This document shows positions 19,701 to 30,400 of a DNA stretch of 64,000 nt, piece by piece. Below the pieces are notes generated by a model, which saw only the letters and a program-made list of their open reading frames with translations, did no database searches and was not told the DNA's origin. Numbering within the stretch: position 1 is the first letter of the stretch; each line of letters begins with the position of its first letter. Origin of the DNA: Pisaster brevispinus (lineage: Eukaryota > Echinodermata > Asteroidea > Forcipulatida > Asteriidae); the NCBI GenBank assembly GCA_023634235.1, contig JAMKCF010000015.1, forward strand, positions 3,325,698 to 3,389,697, written 5' to 3'. The position numbers and the translations under genes are program-made.

Positions 19701-21557
19701 TCTCATGTATTTTTGTATTGTGCAAATTGTTGCTTTCTTCATTGTATATATAAGAATATTTTAACTAACTTGGTGAAATGCATTATGGAAATATAGGACC
19801 AGTGTCATATTGAAAAGGCATGTTTGCCAATACTGGCATTCTTTGTGTGTGACATTTTTCATTTGTTCCTCTTGTGAAGTTTTGTGATATTATTGCTCAA
19901 TTTCTGTTCCAATGTTCAGTTTGTTCATGTTCAACTTCATTTGATATTCTCGTTGCATTTTGTTTTTGTACTTCCACATTTAACGTTCTTTCCCAGGTCG
20001 ACACTCGTTGATTGGAGTGACTTATTTATGTTGCAGAACTTTTTTTATTTTTCGTAGGCATACAGTCGGTATAATCCTAAGAGCTTTATCAATGACTCTG
20101 CTCAAACTCATTGTTACGGGCAGGCATGCTATTCTTACTTTAGTCTGACTTCCAAGTTTTTTCCCCTTGGGAAAAATCAGAAAAATGGTGATGAAAAGTC
20201 TATTAAAGCCTACACGTCATGTACACGCAGGTCAGCTCTTGTACCCAATACAATGCTCCTACTTGCATCCAAGGATGTTATTAAGCGATAAGGGCCGTTT
20301 TTCATAAAGCTGCTTAACGGCCGGTTTTGTGCTTACTGCGTGGTTTCCATTTCATAGTGCTGCTTACAGTATGCACACGAAAAGGCATGCTAACCATACG
20401 GTGCTTACTGTATCAAAGTTAACAATGCAAATTCATGGCCACCTAATTTTCTTGCTAACCTGTGAAATACGCTTATGCTTAGCAAATTGTCCTGCTACAG
20501 TTGTCAGGAAAATTTGCTTACCATTCAGCAGCGCTATGAAATTGGGCCCAGCATAAAGCTGTTAAGCAGAAAATTCTGCTTAGCAAATTTCTACACTTGG
20601 CAAGAAATGAGCGGGTCACCAGTGGCAAAAGTGAAAACTTTATGGAACGTTGGCTGGTAACCTGTTTCTGCTAAGCAAGATTTTTCTGTGCTTAGCAAGT
20701 TTTTGTGCTTACATGCTGTATGAAATTTGGCCCTGATGCTGAGGTTTTGTTCTTCATAACCAAGGAACTACATGTAGTTTGATATTTATCATATTCAAAT
20801 TAGATATAATACATATATAGTTACATATTATGCAAGTTGTAGTTGTTAGTTAATGGGACAAGTTGCCTTGGATTGGGCGCTTTGGACTATGAAAAAGCAT
20901 TTGTTATGAATTGAATAATTGGTTGTAAAGATGTTTTAAGAGTAGAGTAATAGGATCCACACAAATATGCCTCAAAACTGTGTGGTTTTCCTTTTACTTC
21001 ATGATCTAACGCGGTTGGCCATTTTTGTGGAGTACAAAATTTGGTTCTACAAAATGGCGGACTGTGTTAGTTCACGAAGTAAAAGGAAAACCACGCAGTT
21101 TCGAGGCATATTTGCACGGATCATTAAACTCTACTTTCAAAACATCTTTCCAACCAAATGCATGCGGTTTTTTATAGCCCAGAGCGCCCCAATCTTTCGC
21201 AATGTGTCCCTTTAATCAGTTGTGATATTTTAAAAAGTGATTCATATCTCGTTAGCAGGAAACTATGATGCACATCAGAACACATGTCGTTATGTTGTAT
21301 TATAGACTGTGTAAGTCTCGCGTGTATTTGAACATTGGGATTCGTTAAAGCGCGTGAGTTTGTTTCTTTAACGCGTTAAAGCAATGTACGTGGGACCCAA
21401 AAATGTTTGAATACGCGCGAGACTTGCACGGTCTATTAGTGCTTCGCATTGTGAGCTTTTGGTGATTCTTTTTTTGTTTTTGTGTGATTGTTTTAATGTT
21501 AAGGTGCCACACGACCCGAATGAAAAGCCCCCGCCGTACAACCCTTATTCCTCGTAA
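16666..21557 (+). CDS. WBP1/VOPP1/Shisa-like membrane adaptor with PPPY tail (four exons, 172 aa)
   Basis: Exons 16666-16737, 18103-18196, 19119-19417 and 21504-21557 join in frame (519 nt). Residues 1-24 are a signal peptide. A short luminal/extracellular cysteine cluster follows (C28, C34, C38, C39, C47, C48; pattern YCDFYCC...YCC). A tryptophan-rich TM segment spans about 55-77, then a basic RRR stop-transfer and a Pro/Tyr/Gln-rich cytoplasmic tail ending in PPPY (164-167). This layout of cysteine knot, one TM and PPxY is that of the Shisa-like superfamily, closest in feel to WBP1/VOPP1. Members act as adaptors in endomembranes and recruit WW-domain proteins such as NEDD4-type ligases. The exact subfamily is uncertain. 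The last exon is very short (18 codons including stop) and was chosen because it keeps phase 0 and supplies the PPxY. Confidence 0.85.
17400..17600. repeat. TAGTAC-rich low-complexity tract
   Basis: Degenerate runs of TAGTACTACT, AAGTTATTAA and related short palindromes inside intron 1. Confidence 0.8.
17622..17733. mobile_element. Fold-back, ACTCCTAGAACTATG family, with 10-bp target duplication
   Basis: A 112-bp near-perfect hairpin. The sequence ATCCATGTGT stands directly on both sides (17612-17621 and 17734-17743). It shares arm sequence with 10806-10872 and a partial copy at 17922. Confidence 0.88.
17774..17869. repeat. Large inverted repeat (hairpin)
   Basis: Arms of about 45 bp: CCTCCATCCTCCCG and GGTCGCAGACC on the left mirror GGTCTGCGACC and CGGGAGGATGG on the right, almost without a loop. 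Confidence 0.85.
17922..17969. mobile_element. Partial ACTCCTAGAACT-family fold-back
   Basis: Only the left arm is present (ACTCCTAGAACTGTGGAGGT, TTCCGCTGCCGTCTCCACGA). Confidence 0.65.
18103..18196 (+). CDS. Exon 2: cysteine cluster
   Basis: Acceptor TTTACAG|GCA, donor TGGT|GTAAGT. Carries all six luminal cysteines; ends in phase 1. Confidence 0.87.
18778..18989. mobile_element. Possible fold-back element in intron 2
   Basis: The left end GTGTCTGCACTGGACTTTTT roughly mirrors the right end AATAGTCCAATGCGAGCAC. The interior repeats CTCGGTTAGTTTAC and ACCTGGG. Confidence 0.5.
19119..19417 (+). CDS. Exon 3: TM segment and Pro/Tyr-rich tail
   Basis: Acceptor CATTTAAAG|GG completes a Trp codon. 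It encodes FWFVWGFFILFVFLSCC and the repeat-like GYQPQGYPHPPPGP region. Donor GGCGAG|GTAAAT, phase 0. Reading through the donor gives 59 more hydrophobic codons, judged intronic. Confidence 0.85.
20292..20549. mobile_element. MITE, GGGCCCAATTTC family, left of a tandem pair
   Basis: Begins GGGCCGTTTTTCATAAAGCT and ends GCTATGAAATTGGGCCC. The interior is rich in GCTTACTG/GCTTAGCA motifs of this family. Confidence 0.75.
20550..20733. mobile_element. MITE, GGGCCCAATTTC family, right of a tandem pair
   Basis: Continues with AGCATAAAGCTGTTAAGCAG and ends GTATGAAATTTGGCCC, probably sharing GGGCCC at 20544-20549 with its neighbour. Confidence 0.7.
20962..21114. mobile_element. Fold-back inside a degraded AAAGGGACAC-family element
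   Basis: Arms CAAATATGCCTC and GTGGTTTTCCTTTTACTTC mirror GAAGTAAAAGGAAAACCAC and GAGGCATATTTG. The flank to about 21214 ends in GTGTCCCTTTAA like that family. Confidence 0.8.
21303..21435. mobile_element. TA-flanked fold-back, GTGCAAGTCTCGCG family, copy 1
   Basis: TIR GACTGTGTAAGTCTCGCGTG at the left and CGCGAGACTTGCACGGTC at the right, both next to TA. The interior GCGCGTGAGTTTGTTTCTTT is shared with 57683 and 59073. It lies in the last intron of the membrane-protein gene. Confidence 0.88.
21504..21557 (+). CDS. Exon 4: PPPY tail
   Basis: Acceptor TAATGTTAAG|GTG after a T-rich tract. It encodes VPHDPNEKPPPYNPYSS and TAA. Confidence 0.75.
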   Translation: MPHDPNEKPPPYNPYSS

Positions 21558-21813
21558 AAGGAACAAGAAGTACCTAGCACAAAGATGGAGTTGCGAGTTG
21601 GCGTCTTGGTAACTATAATATGAGTACACAACGTATCACGAGTTTATAGCTTTTATCAGAAGTTAGAGTGACAATTCTAACCGATTTCAGTAAAGTGTTG
21701 CGTGTATTAAATGCAAAGCTAAGTATAGTTTATTCCTTTTTTTTTACTGCAGATTTTTGTAAAAAAGCGTTTTTGAATGATTTGTTTTTTTAATTTAAAA
21801 ATTAAAAAAATGA

Positions 21814-21823
21814 AATAAATAAA
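21814..21823 (+). terminator. Poly(A) signals of the membrane-adaptor gene
   Basis: Two overlapping AATAAA hexamers about 260 nt after the stop at 21557. Confidence 0.55.
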
Positions 21824-22240
21824 AATACAAGCTGGCAAACACATAGATTATGAGTAACGGTACATTTATTAAGATCATATTTATCTTTGAATTTTTTGCA
21901 ACAAATTCCAAAGGTTTTCCCATGATCAACTCCCAGTGTGTTTCATTTGCTTTCAATGTTGGAGTATCAGTGAGTTCTTTGCATGAAACTTGGTTTTTAA
22001 AACCCGAGTAATTTCAGTTTTGTTTTGTCAGCGCTCTTTTATTTTGTTGATTATTTGGCTGGATTTTTATCGCTGTGGTTTAATTCTACTAACGGTAGAG
22101 GAGATGTAAGTCTACTGACTAGGAATGTGCGGTTGAGTGAGTTGTACAGACCATGGGAAAAATATTTCTTGTAATTTAATTGTTTGTATTTTTAAAATGT
22201 GGTTTGTAATTGATCTCTTAACAGTTTGGAGCTTACTCTA

Positions 22241-22617
22241 TTAATACCGGATTGGTAGAGCTGATAAAATAGTTATACAGACAGTATTCATGTTTTGTGT
22301 GATCAACCATATACATGAAATATTCAAACCGGTGAAAATTTTGGCTTAATCCATTGTGTGAGACAGGAGAACATAGTGAAAACAATGCACAATCGTCAGC
22401 ATGTCCTCACATCGTCCTTAATTTTGGTTGTAACAACCGAAATCGGCTTTTGCTTTTTCTTAGGTTTTCAGTTACAGGGTTCTTTACCATGACTTCATTT
22501 CAGTGGGATATATTTCACAGGGAAAAAAATGGTTCTAGTATGAACATCATAATCTGTAAGCTTTCAGACTAAAATTAAATTATGATGTATTTTATCCTGA
22601 CCAATCCTGTATAATAC
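22241..22617. mobile_element. Inverted-repeat element, ACAGGATTGGTA family, copy 2
   Basis: Begins TTAATACCGGATTGGTAGAG and ends CTGACCAATCCTGTAT, in the same orientation and with the same interior as 1171-1536. Confidence 0.75.
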
Positions 22618-23359
22618 CTTTAATCTCTTTAACAGTTTATAAGGCACTCTTATTAAAGTCACGTTATCTAGAGCTCACATTATGTAACCTATGCTATGCA
22701 CTTTTAACCTTTGAACTCGACGCATCATGTTTCAGTGATGCGCCATCAAGTCATGTTTGTAGAGAATGAGCTTGGCCCATGACTGGAGGTCAAATCATGG
22801 GCTGTAGTTGTTGACTTGCGGCTGGATCATCCATAACCGCAGTGAAGAGTTTGTTTATTTAAGATGGACGATTCCAGTCAGTTTGGGGGCACTTTGTGGG
22901 ACTTTGCCTAGTTATGTTTACAAGCATCTAGAAACTGTATTTATTATACGAGTGAGGTGATGGTTTGGGTTTAACCATAATCAAAGAATTTTTTCCTGAA
23001 TAATCTGTAGGTTTTAAATCAGAATTATTTACCTCTAATATAACGTCGGGAACCATTAAGATGTTATCATGTTTTTAAATTTGGTTTTTATCCCCCCCCC
23101 CCTTTCCATTTTTCTGTTTTGGTCCACCCACACACATCCCATTGTTTTGATTTCAAACGTTAGGGTTTTTTTCTGTGTTTTTCTTTTTTAATATTTTTAC
23201 ATTGAAAAACAGATGCCGGTTTTCGATTACTTTCTTTGACCCACACCTACCCACATTTTTGAGACAGAGAGTGAAAAAAGGGGGGAACAAAACCATCGAA
23301 ATTAATAAAACATTGATGTCTCTGAGTGGTCAATAATTATGCCGAGATGACAACCAACA

Positions 23360-24050
23360 GAGGGCGCTCGTACTTTCTCGGGGGTGCACCACACTACTAA
23401 ATAAGCCCCAGATAGCAACCAATGCTAAATGCCAAATGTTTAAAAAACATACTCAACAAATATTTAAAAGTCTTTCAGTCTCTTAGAAACAAACTAAAAA
23501 TATTTTCTTAAAACTGAACTTCATTTTCTTTTCGACTTTTGGTAGGTTTGCCCTTTGGCTTTTAAGCTTGGCTCATCCATTGAAAAAAAAAACCCATAAA
23601 AACCTGAACGACTAAACCGGCCAGACTCCATCTTTGGGAAAAATGACTCTACACCTGTCAGCAAAATAGGGCCATTTTTAGAGGGCCAGTGCACCCCCAA
23701 ATGCTCCAGGTTGAAAGTCAATAACCCAAGGCATAATATTGGACCATTTTCAACGATCCTTACAAATAATTACCTTCAAATCTGTGATTTACAGAAAAAG
23801 TTGTGGGTTGACATTTTATTAATGGGGCTCCGCGCATGACTGTCTTCTCTATTAGTGTGGTGCATGAACCCCTCGGACATAAGGCCGTATGCGCAACTAC
23901 GGCTACAACTAGTAACTGTTGCAAAGGACGTATCGTGTACTGCACTTCAACGCAAAATGGCGTGGAAATCCAGCCGTAGCAGATATTTTCTACCTAGCAA
24001 TGAATCCAAACTGTTTGTTAATAATTGTAGAAGCAATGCAACCTGACGGT
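23360..24050. repeat. Interspersed repeat of about 0.6 kb, copy 1
   Basis: Motifs AGAGGGCGCTCG, AACTTCATTTTCTTTTC, GGCCATTTTTAGAGGGCCAG and CTGTGATTTACAG recur in the same order at 53160-53735; related pieces are at 58590 and 60400. Confidence 0.65.
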
Positions 24051-25940
24051 CACAATATCCTTATATTTTCAATAGAATTAAATGTAAAGTTAATGTGATA
24101 TTTACTATTAACTAAAACAATGCATCGGTCATTGTTTAATTGTGAATTGGAAACATTTCCACCTCCATGATTGAACGTGACTTGTCTTACCTTATTTTAG
24201 GATGCCTTGCGAGGTTGTTGTTGATTTTATTATTTCATTTTGGGGTTTTTAATTTTTTTATTATCATAATTATTATCATTATTTTTTCAATATGATCAAT
24301 TTAATGTATTTTTGTCGATTTATCATCCATGAACGAGAAATAACTACTGATGTCTTTTTAAAACGGTTTAATAAAGACGAATCATTTAAAATACATATAG
24401 TTTTATTTGAAATGTTATTTTATTCTGGGGTCTTTTAGTGTTATACGTTATTTTTGAGCCATTCTTGTTTCCTGGCCGACTTCACAAACTAGCTATAAAT
24501 AAATCCATGCAAACAGCCGCGTTAAGGTAGTCTTTAAAACATGACTTTGAACTTCGAAACATCCATTTTGGATTGAAACATCTCACGTTTGAGCCGTTGG
24601 ACATTGGACTTCTAGTTTCGAATCATCAACAAAATACATTTTATGTTAGGCTTACGGTTTCGCAAGCAATGCGCACTTCAATTATTTGCAACAATTTGTT
24701 TGTGTCCACTAACACTTTACATACCAACTATAGCTACAGACGGACTGCGCTGGTGCTCGGCATGGTAACGATATAATCTTAATAAAATACTATTTAATTA
24801 GTAATTTTTCAAAATAAGACACTTGATTGGAGCAACGCAATTCATATCGTCTGCATTGTCCTTGAATCTACACGTGCACCCCCGTCTTTTTTTCTGAAAA
24901 GATAGTGTAAACCAGGCCTAGAAATTCATCTTTGAGAGGGCAAGGCCATTTTCATTTTGTAAAGGGCACTTCCATCTGAAAATCTTAAAGACCTACTTGA
25001 ACGAAAACGGCAACATCTTTGCTGAAATTCTTTTAAATTGTTTCCAATCACTAAGGAAATTGAGTTCACATGAAATTACAGATTTAAATGTGTGAAAGAT
25101 TTGCGAAAAGCCCTGTTACGTCATCACTCCTATTACGTCTTATGTGGGAGACCCGTTTTGTATAACCGCTTTGTTGCAGCATGGAGGTATAACAAAGCAA
25201 ACTCCCACACATGACGTCAAAGTATTGTCATTTTGTTGACGTACGCCGTCAACGGCAGAAGTGTTTCTAGTTTTTCAAAACCTTGAGGTTGGGGCCTAAT
25301 TTTTTTATCGATAAATACGAGACAAAAATTCAGGAGTACAAATCTAAATTACTTTTAAATGATGAACACTTTAAAAACAAGTTTAAAAAGCATTCCTGTT
25401 AAAAAAATACAACAACAACAACAACGCCCAAGTACCTGTTTAAAGTCTATGTGGAACTTCTGAAGGGGGCACCACGGCCAAGACAAGGGGCAACGGAGGC
25501 CATGGCTCCCATGTAATTCCAATCCGGGTAAACAGTTTCATAAAACAACATAAACGAAATTATTATTTTTTTTTACAAACTGATACACACACTGGATTTC
25601 CTCTGAACCAGACACAAAGCTGGCAGTTATTTAAAAACACTGGCACAATCTTTGCATTGATTATTATTGGTGGCAATGGTTTGGTATCTAGACAGGGACC
25701 TTTTTTAACAAACACAAAATAATATATACAACACAGTGTGTTAAAAATACAAATGTGTCGATGGCAAGTTATAAAGAAAATACAACTGTACAGCTTTCCA
25801 TTAAGTTTTAGAATCTATGTTAATACATTGACTTAACACCCAGTAAATCGTTCTTATTTTAAAAACCACAATACATTTTTCTTTCGAATAATTTCGTACT
25901 GTCTACATTTATAATAAGCTTCTAATTGTTAAGCTGGTGG

Positions 25941-26012
25941 AATTTATACAATGGGTGATTTTTTGTTAGAGTCGCTATGAACCGGCTAAAATATCACCCT
26001 TTTGTATAAATT
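25941..26012. repeat. 72-bp hairpin
   Basis: AATTTATACAATGGGTGAT mirrors ATCACCCTTTTGTATAAATT around a loop of about 30 nt. Confidence 0.75.
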
Positions 26013-26063
26013 TGTTGTTATTGTTATCATTTTATAAAATAAATATATTAGTAATAACATCTT

Positions 26064-26247
26064 GGCCCGATTTCATAGAGCTGCTTTAAGTAGATAATAG
26101 TGCTTTAAATTTTCTGCTAAGCAAACAAGCAGAATACCAGTCACAAATGGTACACACATGGTAGTTTTGCTGGTAACTTATTCTGGTAAGCAGAATGTTT
26201 GCAGTGCTGATCTAATTGTGCTTAGGCAGTTCTATGAAATGGAACCC
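26064..26247. mobile_element. MITE, GGGCCCAATTTC family
   Basis: Begins GGCCCGATTTCATAGAGCTG and ends GTTCTATGAAATGGAACCC, with the CAAGCAGAATACCAGTCACA interior. Confidence 0.82.
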
Positions 26248-26249
26248 AA

Positions 26250-26384
26250 TGCTCGATTTCACAAAGCACTAAGATTCATCTTAAGATGAGTTGTCAGTAT
26301 ACTACTATTGTGACATCACACTTTGCTTTGTCATTAAAGTTGGTACAGTTAAGATCCATCTTAGCTTTTTGTGAACTCGGCCCC
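26250..26384. mobile_element. MITE, GGCCGATTTCACAAAG family, copy 1
   Basis: Ends CTCGATTTCACAAAGCACTA and TTTTTGTGAACTCGGCCCC. A related element is at 41103-41249. Confidence 0.75.
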
Positions 26385-26388
26385 TGGA

Positions 26389-26550
26389 GGGGCCCAATTT
26401 CAGAGAGATGCTTAGCATAAAGTAATGCTTAAAAATTGTCTGCTTAGCATGAATGATCAGGATACCAGTCATACATAATACATGTGACATGGTATTTTGG
26501 CTGGTAAACTTATGGTAAGCATGATTTTCTTGGGCTCTATGAAATTGGGC
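26389..26550. mobile_element. MITE, GGGCCCAATTTC family
   Basis: Ends GGGGCCCAATTTCAGAGAG and CTCTATGAAATTGGGC. The third short element in a row here. Confidence 0.85.
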
Positions 26551-27285
26551 ACACATCACAAATCGAGGTCGCGCTTCAACCATTGAGTCTCAAGTGAAAG
26601 GTTAGGGGCCTACTCCAAACGTCTCCAGAATAATAGTCGACTTGAACCAGTAGGCCTACATAAAAATTGGTACCTCGGTCAGAAACATGCATGGGAAACA
26701 CGTTCAATTGAAAGAAATGAGTGCTACATCAAAACTAGTATTCAGAATAGGAATAATAGTAGACTATGGCTGCAGCCAAGTTATAAGTGAACTACTAAAT
26801 AGAATACAAACTGGTACTGGTGTCCTATTTATAGCATTGACACATCTACACATTGTTTACAATTATAGACAATTAATGACAAGCTTTAGCATTTCATTTC
26901 CTTTTCAACGCTCATGCCAATGTGCTCGGTGTTAAAGTCTTAGATTCTAATATTAGAAACTTGTTAATTGTTGAGTGCATATGGACAACGTGTAAACATT
27001 TGAGACGATATAGCGTGGTCAGACTTCATGTTATACCTGAATAAAATAACGTGCTATTAGGGTTGTGGTCACAGATACAAATAACTTAAAATTTAACATG
27101 AACAAAAACAAAAACATGCCTTTTGAAGGCGTTTGGTAACAAACAATTTGTCTGCACATGTATGGTCCCCATTTTACTCGACACCATCAATTATTAAAAC
27201 CCCCTCTTTTTAAGAGCAAAAACAGCTAGTACATAGGAATAATCTAACTTGAATAACTTATGATATTTACAGATAATTTCTTGTG

Positions 27286-27465
27286 CTAAACCACACTCGA
27301 TCGTGAAGCTCTGTTTGAGTTCTGGTCTCGGAAGTCCCCGTTCGAGCCATTCATTTGTACCTCGGTAAGTAGTTTGTACTGATTGGAACCCAGTGAGCCA
27401 GCTCGAGATATTCTTCCATCTGCTTCTTGGAATATGACCACTTGCTGTAGGCCGTCACTGCTAGA
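27286..27465 (-). CDS. Exon 6: cytoplasmic tail and stop
   Basis: Acceptor CAAAACAG|TCT in phase 0; 59 codons and TAG. It encodes NQYKLLTEVQ and a Ser/Asn-rich end. Confidence 0.75.
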   Translation of the reverse strand, partial: SSSDGLQQVVIFQEADGRISRAGSLGSNQYKLLTEVQMNGSNGDFRDQNSNRASRSSVV

Positions 27466-30400
27466 CTGTTTTGGGGAAGGAACAAAAGTACAGATAAATG
27501 AATTAACTTCAATCCGGCTTTTGTGATAAGTTCAATAACAAAAACTACACGCATTTTGATAACACTGTTGCTTATGGTTATGGATACAGTATTTGATTCT
27601 TTAATTACTATTTTTTATATCACGAACAATATGTTTTCAGAGAATAATATTGTCCTTCATTACCAATGAAGTAAGGGCGATTTGCATCTGAAATCATTGA
27701 AATGCTGGAGCTTTTAGAATTACAATTTTTTATTTTATTTTTGGTCATCTGTTATAAAAACATACACTGAAATTGGCTGTGGCCCTGCGAGCGTTCAAGA
27801 AATTATACAGGATTGGTGAGGTTAACAAACATCATTATTTAATTTTAGTCTGAAAGCTTATTGATATTGAAGCTCACACTATAGAACCATTTTTTTTCTG
27901 TGAAATATTTTCCTTTGAAACAAAGTCATCTTCGAGAAAACATGCTGAAAATTGTTTATGGTTTTTCATTATTTTTTCCTGACCGATTAAGCCCATGTTT
28001 TTTACAGGTTTGTTATTTCATTATATGGTTGGTCACACAAAACATGAACACTGTCGGTGACTATTTTGTCATCTCTACCAATCCTGTGTAACACGCTAAT
28101 ACATGTAACAATTACTGGAAGCAAACAATGAACTACGCCTCTGTTAAAAAAAAAAAAAACGACAACAAATTTAATTTAATTTTCTGTGTTGCAGGTTTTG
28201 CAATCAATTGAAATCGATTGTGTGTGTGATGGGAACCCCACCCGCAGAGGCCCCCTCACCCTGGGTGGGGTCATGACCCTCTTTCTTTACATTGTCCGCA
28301 AAAACAGGTCCCAGTAATTTCATTGCGATCAAAACATACGTTAATTGAAATCTAGGAGTCAATTTGTAATGAGGGTTAATTGTTTTTTTACAATATACAT
28401 TCCGGTAGCGAGTAACATACCGTGCGTGGTGCTTAATTGGTTTGGACAAAATAAATGGCGCCAAAATGTAACGAACGTAGGGAAGTTCTCGCCCTTGTGT
28501 AATTCGTTCTAATAATTACACGACATGGTGATTCATTTTGGGAAGATTTGTAGTCCTTCCGATCGACAGGAAATATCTTATCAGTTACTTCAGCCGGGTT
28601 TGCCCTTAACTTTTTCAGTGATTAGCCGGCAGGGGCCAAGTAGCTTGCTGTTACACTAATCCATCAGATTTTCCACTGGGCCATATTTTACATAAGGGAT
28701 GCTTTTCAACACTGAACTAGCCAGCCGGACCGCTTGGAAAGAATCGTCGACTGTTAAGGGAGAACGCTGCTTCAGAGTGAATCCTGGCCGATGCACACCC
28801 TGGTTTTGTTATGAGCTTATAATAAATGAGCTCTTCTAAATCGGAATAGGCCTCCCCTTCGTGTGTTAGACACCACAAAATGGTTACTCACCGAGTCGTG
28901 TTTAAAACTGAGGACGCCCTCAATTGGGCTCTCACGCCTTGACGACGCATGCGCAGAGTAGGCTTTGGGCAAGTACTTGACAGCTTTTTCGATTTCCTTT
29001 TTTCTTTCCCGCCATACGGAGTTCCTTAGAAAGACAAAATAAACCATACAACTTGTGTTTAGTTACAGGAGACAATAAACCTATTATCAACACAATTTTA
29101 TGATAAAAGGAAGGCAAATTATTATTTTGTGATATTAACTCGTTTGCGGACCTCAATATTTGTGAACGAATAACTTTTAATCGATAGAATTCCTTGTGAC
29201 TGGATGATCATGACACTCTTTTCGAGTAAAATAATTTAAGGGGATTGGAGATACAGTGAGAGCGGTTGGTTAGCCGCGTTCCATGCATAGATAACCCCCA
29301 AACTAGTCGGGACATCTGAGCAACTTAAAGGGGTACTTTGCTTTCAAATATGTGTGTTGCTGTTTGGAATTGCTCCTTAATTTCCTTTTTAAAGAGTTGT
29401 TCATGCACTTTAACACCGTCAGTGTGTTGTAATAAATGAGCAGTGATAAAAAAAAAATTAAATGTTGCTCTTGAAATACAACCTGTGGAACTTACGGCCC
29501 GCCATTTTGTAAAGTCAAAAAAACATTTTTATAAAAAAGCGGACCACCGTCGGAAATTTACCCAACAATCACACAATTTCAAGGGATTTTATGTGAACCA
29601 TTGTATTCCACTGTTAAATAATTATGTCTCCAACCATTTTCATTTCAAATACAACCAGCGGAACTGAGCAGGATACCAATCACAATTGTACACGTGACAC
29701 GGTAGTTTGGTTTGTAACTTTATTCCGGTAGGCCCAAGCAATATCTTCTTGTGCTTTATCAGCTCTATATGAAATTTGTTCTTGGTGGCCTTTACAGTAA
29801 TAAGAGATGCTTCCTTTTTTTGTGTGTGCTGGGGAGGGGACAGGGTGTCGAGAAGGGGGGGGGGTGGTGGAAGGGTTTGTATTCTGAGTTCTGCTTACTT
29901 GTATCTGATGTACGCAATGCCACAGATGATGACAACCAAAAGCAACACGGCAAGGATTGCAGCGATCCCTAACGTAGTTGTGTTCAAATCAACTGGCTGG
30001 CCTGAAATAAATGTATAAATATATAAATTATGCATACGTCACTTAATGATTGGCAGATCAATCATGAAACATTGGTTTATTCATTCTGTCAATTAGGCCT
30101 ACGTGCGCAGATTAATAACATGTCAAGGCAAATGAACACGGATATCGGAAGTGAATTAATGTTTAACTCCCTATAGTTGTTTTTAAGGGAATTTTTTTAA
30201 AGGAAATTACACAAGATCTGTCAGTATGGCGTAACCAGATATTTCATTTGGTGGTGGGGGGGGCAAAACATAATTTACGGGTGCTATTTCAAGTATGAAA
30301 CCATGCATTTTTGTCGATATATTTACCTCCTGTTTGTGTACCGGGATCAACTACACCGCATCTCTCCCCAGAGTATGGATATCTACATCTGATGAAAAAA

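Larger units (their letters stand above)
21824..27285. other. Intergenic region between convergent genes
   Basis: Between the 3' end of the plus-strand adaptor gene and the 3' end of the minus-strand EGF ligand gene. It holds repeats at 22241, 23360, 25941, 26064, 26250 and 26389, and AT-rich sequence. I see no exon. I did not find a clear minus-strand AATAAA close to 27286. Confidence 0.6.

Noticed and set aside
20058..20291. Phase-compatible open stretch after TTTTTCGTAG as last exon of the membrane-adaptor gene
   Set aside because: It encodes no PPxY or similarity; the exon at 21504 fits the family far better. Kept only as an alternative-isoform idea.
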